A stretch of DNA of 10,490 nt, taken from the NCBI GenBank assembly GCA_020344865.1, contig CP070830.1, positions 1,845,519-1,856,008 on the forward strand. The letters are read 5' to 3'. Numbering within the stretch: the first letter of the stretch is position 1; each line of letters starts with the position of its first letter. Below are positions 1 through 5,942 of this stretch, in pieces. The notes under the pieces were generated by a model. That model saw only the letters and a list, made by a program, of their open reading frames with translations. It ran no database searches and had not been told where the DNA came from. The DNA comes from Planctomycetota bacterium (GTDB lineage: Bacteria; Planctomycetota; Phycisphaerae; Sedimentisphaerales; Anaerobacaceae). The translations under genes were made by a program, and so were the position numbers.

Positions 1-733
1 CCTGTCGAATTTCGAAATATCGAGATACTCCTACTGGAACAATAAATCTCCTACATGACAGAACGACGAGTGGGTCCCAGCCCCCCAAGCGATAAAGTGC
101 GCAGGAATGCCCAAGTGATGTCAGTTTATTTAGCAGGTCGAGGCAGAGTTGGGACCAGGTTTCCATTGAGTCGCGGAGGTTTAGGAGTTCTTCGGGGGTC
201 ATAAATGCGAGCTGGGTAATCATCTGCTCTTTTTTAGTAACATCGGGTGAGTCGAGGCGCCAGTGGTGTACGATGCCGAGGTGCACGCTGCCGACGTCGT
301 TTGAGTCGTCGTTTAAGAGAGCGACGATGGAGTCGGAGTGTGGGGCGTTAACGGAGAGCTCCTCGTCGACTTCGCGGCGGACTGCGGTGGTGTACATCTC
401 GCGGAAATTCGTATCGAAGAGAGGGATTTCATTGTCGGCGGGGTTTATGTGGCCGCCAATGCCGATAGAGCGGAGGCCGACGAGACGGGATTCGCCAGCG
501 CGGCGGCCTCGGACGTATGAGAGGACCCGGCCGGAGTGACTTATGATAACGTAGGGGATGAGCTGCTTGAAGGATGGGTCGGACTCGGCCCTGGAGCGGG
601 GGATGAAGCGGGGTACGCCGGGGGCGAAGAGGTGGGGGAGGTAGCGGTCGACGTCGAGGGCGAGGCCCTGGAACGTTCCGGCGTCGTTTAGGACCTTTCG
701 GTCGATGACCAATACTTGCTCTTCAGAAGCCAT
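1..733 (-). CDS. NUDIX-family hydrolase (predicted phosphoesterase type), partial at window edge
   Basis: The minus frame is open from ATG at 733 to the left edge, giving 244 residues without a stop. Residues about 55-145 carry the signature of a NUDIX subfamily I know as predicted phosphoesterases: FKQLIPYVI (55-63), RGRRAGESRL (75-84), SIGIGGHINPAD (89-100), then REVDEEL (120-126), the glutamate-rich Nudix helix that binds the metal. VHLGIVHHWRL (150-160) and ETWSQLCLDL (191-200) match the usual end of the fold. Family members hydrolyse nucleoside-diphosphate-linked substrates in the cytoplasm; the substrate here is unknown. No Shine-Dalgarno precedes the ATG (upstream is a C run), and a candidate promoter lies so close that the mRNA may be leaderless. 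Members I recall end near residue 200-220, so the tail after about 201 is unexpected and may be repeat-derived. The family call is firm; the true C-terminus is not visible. Confidence 0.85.
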   Translation of the reverse strand, partial: MASEEQVLVIDRKVLNDAGTFQGLALDVDRYLPHLFAPGVPRFIPRSRAESDPSFKQLIPYVIISHSGRVLSYVRGRRAGESRLVGLRSIGIGGHINPADNEIPLFDTNFREMYTTAVRREVDEELSVNAPHSDSIVALLNDDSNDVGSVHLGIVHHWRLDSPDVTKKEQMITQLAFMTPEELLNLRDSMETWSQLCLDLLNKLTSLGHSCALYRLGGWDPLVVLSCRRFIVPVGVSRYFEIRQ

Positions 734-740
734 GGGGGGT

Positions 741-769
741 ATGGTAGGGATGATTGGGGGAGGAGTCAA
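741..769 (-). promoter_or_regulatory. Candidate sigma70 promoter of the NUDIX gene, leaderless spacing
   Basis: On the minus strand TTGACT (769-764) is followed after exactly 17 bp by TACCAT (746-741). The expected transcription start, about 7 bases further on, falls at or next to the ATG at 733. This fits the absence of any ribosome-binding site in the intervening C-rich bases. The assignment rests on motif match only. Confidence 0.45.
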
Positions 770-780
770 GGCTGCGCTGC

Positions 781-917
781 TGGGAAAATCAAAGATTAAA
801 ATGCAAAAAGCAAAATGACAGAGCAAAAATTAAAAATGGATTCCTGCGTTCGCAGGAATGACAGAGAGATTGCCACGTCGCTTCGCCCCTAAGGGGCACG
901 CCTTCAGGGATGACGTA
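781..917. repeat. Composite intergenic repeat with short palindrome
   Basis: This non-coding block has an A-rich part of short degenerate repeats built on AAAATYAAAGATTAAAA-like units (about 783-838), then a perfect palindrome: ATTCCTGCG (840-848), loop TT, CGCAGGAAT (851-859). Next comes GACAGAGAGATTGCCACGTC, and a second small dyad around CCCCTAAGGGG (886-898). The minus translation gives CHSCERRNPF, a signature of NEMIS/CIR-like interspersed repeats that are often mis-annotated as proteins. I read it as an intergenic repeat, not a gene. Only one full copy is in the window, with fragments resembling it near 100-109 and 9712-9757. Confidence 0.6.
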
Positions 918-923
918 GGGGAG

Positions 924-952
924 TTGCGTTTTTTTGGGATTTGCGTTATGAT
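924..952 (+). promoter_or_regulatory. Candidate promoter of the coiled-coil protein gene
   Basis: TTGCGT (924-929) and TATGAT (947-952) are separated by 17 bp, giving a start near 959 and a leader of about 36 bases with GAGAGG at 981-986. It lies just beyond the repeat block. Motif match only. Confidence 0.45.
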
Positions 953-994
953 GGTGGGTGTAAAGGCAAATGTTTTTTTTGAGAGGGTATGACG

Positions 995-1531
995 ATGAAG
1001 AAGCTAATTGTGATAGCGATGACGGCGGCATTAAGCGTGTTGGTAATCACGGTACTTGCGCAGACGGAAGGCAGTCAGGAAGGCGGCGGCGCGACGGAGA
1101 AGTCGGCCGGGGGGCAGGAGAGTACGCAGCAGAAGTATTTGGAGGCGATACAAGAGAAGAGGTCGAACAGGCGTTTTTACCGGCGGCCGAGGTACCGGAC
1201 GAGGAATTATAATTTGCAGGCGGGGGCGGTGAGTGTGGAGCGGCCGGTGAGCGGGAGTATGCAGGATGTTATGAATTATTTGATGCAGAAGGATGAGCAG
1301 AACACGAAACGGATAGAGGCGCTGGAGGCAACGGTGGCAAGCTTGGAGGCGGAGTTCAAGCGGAACAGCGGGATTGAGCGGAAGCACTGGAGCAAGGTGG
1401 GGGATTTGGAGGACAGGGTGAAGCTGCTGGTGCGGGCGGAGCGCAAGCGGCGGCGGGCAGAAGGTGCTGAGGAAGAAGAGGGGTTGGCGGAAATGGAGGG
1501 TGAGGAGGAAGTGGAGAGCAGGGAGGAGTAG
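995..1531 (+). CDS. Small exported coiled-coil protein of unknown function
   Basis: I do not recognise a family. The ATG at 995 is chosen because GAGAGG at 981-986 sits 8 bases before it; the in-frame ATG at 989 is only 2 bases from that motif and would add MT. The product is 178 residues. Residues 1-22 form a signal peptide (MKK, hydrophobic core, ending VLA before QTEG), so the protein should be periplasmic or secreted. Then follow a low-complexity G/E/Q linker (about 23-46), a very basic patch RSNRRFYRRPRYRTRN (about 56-71), a long heptad-rich helix with YLMQKDEQNTKRIEALEATV at its core (about 93-152), and an acidic Glu-rich tail (about 157-178). The basic-to-acidic polarity suggests oligomerisation or binding to charged surfaces, but that is inference. 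The permease follows on the same strand after 143 bp. Confidence 0.7.
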   Translation: MKKLIVIAMTAALSVLVITVLAQTEGSQEGGGATEKSAGGQESTQQKYLEAIQEKRSNRRFYRRPRYRTRNYNLQAGAVSVERPVSGSMQDVMNYLMQKDEQNTKRIEALEATVASLEAEFKRNSGIERKHWSKVGDLEDRVKLLVRAERKRRRAEGAEEEEGLAEMEGEEEVESREE

Positions 1532-1674
1532 GGAAAGACACCAGACGCAAGACTTGCGGAGGGGGTTAGGGAATAAGGCGCGAACTGTTTGCGGTGGAGG
1601 GATTATTATATTATGGACGAAGAAGTCTGACGTATGGCCGATAAGAAAAGGTAAGGGCAGTTGGCTGAATCGAG

Positions 1675-2691
1675 ATGGTTGGATTTGTCGAGTCGATAGC
1701 GATTGATTTTTGGGGGTATGTGGCGGAGATGTCGCCGTATTTGTTGTTCGGGTTCTTTGTGGCGGGGCTGCTTTCGGTGTTGGTGTCACAGGAGTTTGTT
1801 GAGCGGCATCTTGGGGGCGGGGGTGTGTGGCCATTGGTGAAGGCGTCGCTGTTCGGCGTGCCGCTTCCGTTGTGCTCGTGCGGGGTGATACCTGTTACGG
1901 TGTCGCTGCACAAACACGGTGCGAGCAAGGGTTCGGCGATATCGTTTCTGCTGTCGACGCCGCAGACGGGAGTGGACAGTATATTTGTTACGCTGAGTCT
2001 GCTTGGGCCTTTGTTTGCGGTGTTTCGGCCGGTGGCGGCGTTCGTTACGGGGATAGTCGGGGGGGGTCTGGTGAATCTATTCGGAGGAGGTGGGAAGGGC
2101 CAAGGGGAGGGGCCGGGAAAATGTACGGATGCGTGCTGCGGGGGCGAAGGGGGCGGCAAGAAGATTCGGCGGGGATTGAAGTATGGATTTGTGGAGCTGC
2201 CTCGGGACATCGGCAAGGCGATGTTAGTGGGTTTGGCGGTTGCAGCTTTGATATCTGTATTAGTGCCGGAGGGGTACTTCGCGGAGAAATTAGGGACGGG
2301 GATATTCGCGATGGTGGTGATGATGTTTCTGGGGATACCGGTTTACGTCTGCGCGACGGCGTCGGTGCCGGTGGCGGCGGCGCTGATAATGAAGGGGCTG
2401 ACGCCAGGGGCGGCGCTGGTATTTTTGATGACGGGGCCGGCGACGAACGCGGCGTCATTCGCGACGATATGGAAGAGTCTGGGGAAGGGGACGGCGATTA
2501 TTTATTTGTGCACGGTGGGTGGGTGTGCGCTTGTGTGTGGGATACTGCTTGACTGGATTGGTGGGGGAGCGGCGTCGGAGATAGTGAACCGGCCGGGTTG
2601 GATGCTGCCGGCGGTGGTGAAGTACGTATCGGCGGTGGCGCTTTTGGGGGTGTTGGGGTATGGGATAGTGAGTGGGAGAAGGGCACATTAG
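1675..2691 (+). CDS. Metal-efflux-type permease, SO_0444 / ArsP (DUF318) family
   Basis: This 338-residue polytopic membrane protein belongs to the permease family of DUF318 / ArsP_1; members are linked to export of copper, zinc or organoarsenicals across the inner membrane. It shows the duplicated core: GVPLPLCSCGVIPV (61-74) with STPQTGVDS (94-102) in the first half, and GIPVYVCATASVPVAAALI (220-238) with TGPATNAASF (253-262) in the second. A CxC lies within a membrane segment. The halves are joined by a Gly/Lys-rich cytosolic-type loop (about 137-165) containing Cys150, Cys154 and Cys155, a plausible metal-sensing or delivery site. About eight to ten membrane segments are visible and there is no HMA domain. 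The layout resembles the SO_0444 Cu/Zn exporter subgroup more than classical ArsP, but the substrate cannot be read from sequence. The ribosome-binding site is weak. I see no metal regulator nearby, and only a poor promoter candidate around 1589-1617. Confidence 0.85.
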   Translation: MVGFVESIAIDFWGYVAEMSPYLLFGFFVAGLLSVLVSQEFVERHLGGGGVWPLVKASLFGVPLPLCSCGVIPVTVSLHKHGASKGSAISFLLSTPQTGVDSIFVTLSLLGPLFAVFRPVAAFVTGIVGGGLVNLFGGGGKGQGEGPGKCTDACCGGEGGGKKIRRGLKYGFVELPRDIGKAMLVGLAVAALISVLVPEGYFAEKLGTGIFAMVVMMFLGIPVYVCATASVPVAAALIMKGLTPGAALVFLMTGPATNAASFATIWKSLGKGTAIIYLCTVGGCALVCGILLDWIGGGAASEIVNRPGWMLPAVVKYVSAVALLGVLGYGIVSGRRAH

Positions 2692-2843
2692 ACTCAAGAC
2701 CCAGGACGACAGACAAAAGAAGGGCGGGTGGTGTTTAGCGTATAGGGTATTGGCCCCGTGGCGCCATCTGAGGGGGCTGGGAGGCAGACGACTGGTCGGA
2801 AGGGACGCGAAATTTCAAAGATTACTGAAACTAAGCGTTACAT
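2692..2843. other. Non-coding gap between permease and duplicated block
   Basis: No gene is supported here. It holds a G-rich stretch with short inverted pieces (GGCCCC at 2750-2755, GGCGCC at 2760-2765, AGGGGGCT at 2771-2778) but no T tract, so I do not call a terminator for the permease. The plus-strand G bias fades towards its end. Confidence 0.4.
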
Positions 2844-2885
2844 AAAAAAACAAGGGCCTGTACCAATCTAATTGATATAGGCCCT
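2844..2885 (-). terminator. Intrinsic terminator after the downstream LamG-protein gene
   Basis: Read on the minus strand, AGGGCCTATA (2885-2876) pairs with TACAGGCCCT (2862-2853), with one G-T pair. The stem continues after an A/C mismatch through CAAT/ATTG to a three-base loop. TG and a run of seven T (2850-2844) follow at once. This is a textbook rho-independent terminator, 53 bases beyond the stop codon at 2939. Confidence 0.85.
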
Positions 2886-2938
2886 GATTAACATTTTGTC
2901 TAAAAGCTGTTGGCTGTCAATACTCCTATCCGTGCAGA

Positions 2939-5578
2939 TTACGGCCACGATTGGTCTTCAAGCCAATAATCTGCCATAATCGCATAGTCCATAAAGTCGA
3001 TTTTTTCGGCGCTATCGCCCAGTTCATTAAAATTAGTTTCCCTGTCCTGAAGCGGGAAATAGCCTGTACCTTTGGTCGCCAGATATGCGATTTCCGCCTC
3101 TGTGAGCACCTTATTATAGATGCGGAAATCATCAATAATGCCGGCATAGTAGCCGTCCCAGCCCTTACCAATCAAAAACTCCTTATCAATTGTACCGGTA
3201 AGCGGCACGTTAACATCATTGCCGCTAAGCCACAGCAAACCGTTTAGATACATCCTCAGCTCGCCTGCACCGCCGTTGGCATCGCAGTCCTTGATGAATG
3301 TCCAGTGGTTCCATCTGCCCTCATATTCCTTGGGAACGCCTTTTTTCTCGATGCGCTCGCAGTCATCCCATACCTCCGGGCTATATACGTCATTGGGATT
3401 GCCAGCACACCAGACAATCATCTCGTCACTATAGGGAACATGGGCATTGATTACTCTGATGCCGTTGGGATCGGCACCTCCGTGAGTCCGCGTACCTTCG
3501 AAAAGGTTGTCAGCCTTGGGCTGTATCTCAGGGTTACCATACTGCCAGAGGGCTATGGTTACCTTTGTTGTGATGGAAGCCAAACCCGCGAGCGGGACGT
3601 CCACCTGGGTAGTGCTTCCGTCGAAATTAAGGGCACCGTCGATACATCCTTCAGTGACCCAGTCGGGACCGGCGACGGTACCGTCGTATCCGTTGCCGGA
3701 AGAATCGACCGCTGTATAGGTACTGCCTTCGTTGTCAAACTTGTACCATATCAACTCGCCGTTGGGCTCAGATACGGGAACGGTAAATTCACTGTCCAGC
3801 CAGTCACCCGCCATAATTCGAAGCTCATCAAAACCGGCAATACAGTCACCGGTAGCATCACCCTGGGCAAAGGCGGGAACGCATCTGGGTAAATAGAGCC
3901 TGATATCGTCGAAGTAAACGGTGCCATCGCCACCCTCTGCCGGGGCGTATCTATCGCCAAAGCCGATATAGATGGCGGCTATACTCGAGGCGTCAACATT
4001 GTTAGCTTCGTCGAAGTCCTCCAGGGCAACGTTCCACTCCATCCAATCCTCAACCTCGAGGTCATTCGGGTCGCCATCGTAGGGCACAACGGCGAGATTG
4101 CCGCTGCTGTCTTCGAGGGCAAGGTACATTCCATCGTTGACGGTGGTGGAGTTATTACGGTCACCGCGAAACCAGATGCTCAATGCCTTAGCGCCGGAAA
4201 TACCCCAATCCTGCGGGGGTGAAAACCTCCGAGCAGACTCAGAATAGTAAGGCGAAAGATTATTAGCGTACAGAAACTCCATTGAGTTGCCGTCATGAGA
4301 TACGCCCTTCGAAAGGAAGACTTCCGACATTGTGCCGTTGACCCAATAATCCTCCCATACAGCCGTCAGGGCACCGGTGTCCTCGTATGAATCAAAATCC
4401 TCGACGACGATATAATCACCCGTGGTGAACCTCCATGTATTTCCCTTCCATTTAGCGGGGCCATTTACCTCATCGATACGCCAGTAGTAAGTTGTGTCCA
4501 AAGCCAGCGGGCTTTCGTTGGGCGAATGAGTTGTATTTGCAAGGGCCTGGGGGCCTCGGTATATACCCGCTGAAGACTCATTTGCATCATTAACCTCCTC
4601 GAAGCTGGTTCCGAAGTACACACGGTGCTCTGCGGCGTTTCTGCCTGCATTCCATTGAAGGATTACTTCTCTGGGTACATCCACAGCTTTGTTAGCCGGT
4701 CTCGGACGCCAGGCTTGGTTAACATCGAGAATCAGCCAATGGTCCAGAAAACTTGTGGCCAGGTTCCATTTGGTTATTGACATTAACCAATCGTCTTCTG
4801 TGCCTATGATACCGTCCGGACCTTCTTCGCTGCCATCCCATGCGTTCTCGCAAATCATCCCGAAGTCACCGCCGCCGCCCTTGCTGCTCATAACAACATC
4901 AAGACCGACCTGAAGGTCCGCCTCAAGCTGCACTTCGGTCGTCTCGCGCCCGCTGAGCCAGCCGAACGACTTGTAAGGCCGCAGGGCATATTCATACGTT
5001 AATACGTACTCATTAACCTTAACCGCCATCTCGGGTCTGTACTCATCCGCAAGTGGGTTGGTCTCATTCTGATCCGGCTCCTGCGGAAGCACGCTCCACC
5101 ACCCGCCGTTGCCGTCGTAGCCCGTCATCCACTGCTGCGCATAATCCTCGCCGAGTTCGTTGCCTTCGTCGTCCCAAACCCCCTGGTATGGGTCCATGTC
5201 ACTGTTGTTTGCGTCGATATATACCTCCACAATGTCATACTTGTTCCAGTCCCCCCTGTCTCCGTAATCATCAGTGAAATTGTGTATCGTGTCCGTGCCC
5301 GTCACCACCACGTAAATGCGATTGGTCTCCGGACTCCACATCGCCGCCCAGCTGGCATTTGAAAGGTCCGAGGGCCATGCACCGTCTAACGGATAATATA
5401 GTTGGTCCAGGTCCAGCCAGTTCGCATGGTTCCATTCTCCGGGGCTGATAACGCCATCGATACACGGATCACCAAGAGCGATGTAGTATTCACCGAACAG
5501 GTCCTGGCCCTCATACCCAAACGCCCCGCCGGAAAACACCAAAACCATAACAATTAAATGAAGTGCTCTTTTAGACAT
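2939..5578 (-). CDS. Secreted multidomain CBM9-like / LamG protein with dockerin-like halves, downstream paralogue
   Basis: The start is fixed by AAGGAGGAGTA (5591-5581) six bases before the ATG. The 879-residue product has a signal peptide (1-21, SGGAFG before YEG). A CBM9-like domain follows (about 25-283; DGVISPGEW at 41-49, YDIVEVYIDANNSD at 114-127, TYEYAL at 194-199), then an Fn3-like domain (about 288-386; TYYWRIDEVN at 363-372) and a jelly-roll domain (about 389-566; VEDFDSYED to YFDDIRLYLPRC). Next are a dockerin-like half with GDATGDCIAGFDEL (573-586), a LamG / concanavalin-type domain (about 605-832; DSSGNGYDGTV at 625-635, WNHWTFI at 756-762, GIIDDFRIYN at 813-822), and a C-terminal half-dockerin IDFMDYAIMADYWL (860-873). 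No glycosidase active site is evident, so I infer binding of extracellular or surface polysaccharide. It is a paralogue of the gene at 5943-8498, alike by eye at about three residues in five, and is followed by a strong terminator. Confidence 0.9.
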   Translation of the reverse strand: MSKRALHLIVMVLVFSGGAFGYEGQDLFGEYYIALGDPCIDGVISPGEWNHANWLDLDQLYYPLDGAWPSDLSNASWAAMWSPETNRIYVVVTGTDTIHNFTDDYGDRGDWNKYDIVEVYIDANNSDMDPYQGVWDDEGNELGEDYAQQWMTGYDGNGGWWSVLPQEPDQNETNPLADEYRPEMAVKVNEYVLTYEYALRPYKSFGWLSGRETTEVQLEADLQVGLDVVMSSKGGGGDFGMICENAWDGSEEGPDGIIGTEDDWLMSITKWNLATSFLDHWLILDVNQAWRPRPANKAVDVPREVILQWNAGRNAAEHRVYFGTSFEEVNDANESSAGIYRGPQALANTTHSPNESPLALDTTYYWRIDEVNGPAKWKGNTWRFTTGDYIVVEDFDSYEDTGALTAVWEDYWVNGTMSEVFLSKGVSHDGNSMEFLYANNLSPYYSESARRFSPPQDWGISGAKALSIWFRGDRNNSTTVNDGMYLALEDSSGNLAVVPYDGDPNDLEVEDWMEWNVALEDFDEANNVDASSIAAIYIGFGDRYAPAEGGDGTVYFDDIRLYLPRCVPAFAQGDATGDCIAGFDELRIMAGDWLDSEFTVPVSEPNGELIWYKFDNEGSTYTAVDSSGNGYDGTVAGPDWVTEGCIDGALNFDGSTTQVDVPLAGLASITTKVTIALWQYGNPEIQPKADNLFEGTRTHGGADPNGIRVINAHVPYSDEMIVWCAGNPNDVYSPEVWDDCERIEKKGVPKEYEGRWNHWTFIKDCDANGGAGELRMYLNGLLWLSGNDVNVPLTGTIDKEFLIGKGWDGYYAGIIDDFRIYNKVLTEAEIAYLATKGTGYFPLQDRETNFNELGDSAEKIDFMDYAIMADYWLEDQSWP

Positions 5579-5612
5579 GATACTCCTCCTTAAAAATAAA
5601 ACCTCACTACAT

Positions 5613-5631
5613 CAGCAAGTCACACTTGCTG
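5613..5631. promoter_or_regulatory. Perfect dyad in the leader of the downstream paralogue
   Basis: CAGCAAGT (5613-5620), CAC, ACTTGCTG (5624-5631) form a perfect 8-bp inverted repeat inside the predicted leader, about 20 bases before the ribosome-binding site. The other copy keeps the first arm (GAGCAAGT) but not the second (ACTCACCG). It could be a leader hairpin or an operator, or chance. Confidence 0.4.
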
Positions 5632-5645
5632 AGTTACTCGAACAC

Positions 5646-5675
5646 TTTATAACAGCTAAGCCCCTTTTATGTCAA
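5646..5675 (-). promoter_or_regulatory. Sigma70-type promoter of the downstream paralogue
   Basis: TTGACA (5675-5670), an 18-bp spacer and TATAAA (5651-5646) lie on the minus strand, giving a leader of about 60 bases. The same boxes and spacing recur upstream of the paralogue while the spacer sequence differs, which supports function. Confidence 0.75.
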
Positions 5676-5942
5676 GAAAAATTCCGCAGGCCTCTATCGT
5701 TTCCTGTCAAACCACCAAAAACGCCTAACCTGCCTATACAGAAAGACTTACAGGCATTCCGTAACCCAAAAACCCTGCTAAGTTTAGCTAAATATCTCAT
5801 AGCCAGAAGCAAAAACAGCCTGCAAAAAATCCTTTTAAAACTGTGTTCGAAAGCCAGCCTCGGAAGTCCATCTAATTGATATAGGCCCAGATTAATATCC
5901 AATCTGAAGGTTATTAACCGTTAATACTCCTATCTGTGCAAA

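Larger units (their letters stand above)
2866..5840. repeat. Tandem duplication, downstream unit
   Basis: This is one unit of a diverged direct repeat. It starts with ATCTAATTGATATAGGCCC (2866-2884) and holds the 3' flank, the whole 879-residue gene, its leader, promoter and about 170 bp further upstream. Similarity to the other unit fades near 5840, after the shared CTGCAAAAAATC-like stretch. Boundaries were set by eye and could move by tens of bases. Confidence 0.75.
5579..5942. other. Intergenic region between the paralogues, with the duplication junction
   Basis: From 5579 to about 5840 this is the leader, promoter and upstream region of the downstream paralogue, alignable with 8499-8758. 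Bases of about 5841-5869 match neither unit and form the junction. From 5870 it is the 3' flank of the upstream paralogue, matching 2866-2938. The terminator left arm and T tract found after the downstream gene are missing here, so no terminator separates the two genes. No ORF is supported. Confidence 0.65.

Noticed and set aside
789..1031. 80-codon minus-strand frame containing CHSCERRNPF
   Set aside because: This is the known spurious translation of an interspersed palindromic repeat.
1633..1653. Minimal ORF MADKKR before the permease
   Set aside because: Seven codons including the stop, no ribosome-binding site, and nothing to show it is an attenuator peptide.
1031..1834. 267-codon minus-strand open frame
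   Set aside because: It is antisense to the coiled-coil and permease genes and rich in Pro/His/Leu, as expected for the reverse of G-rich codons, with no domain.
3305..3892. 195-codon plus-strand open frame inside the downstream LamG-protein gene
   Set aside because: Antisense shadow; similar frames occur at matching places in the paralogue because the sequences are homologous.
5704..5709. Second TTGACA upstream of the downstream paralogue promoter
   Set aside because: No -10 box at a suitable distance, and it is not kept in the other copy.
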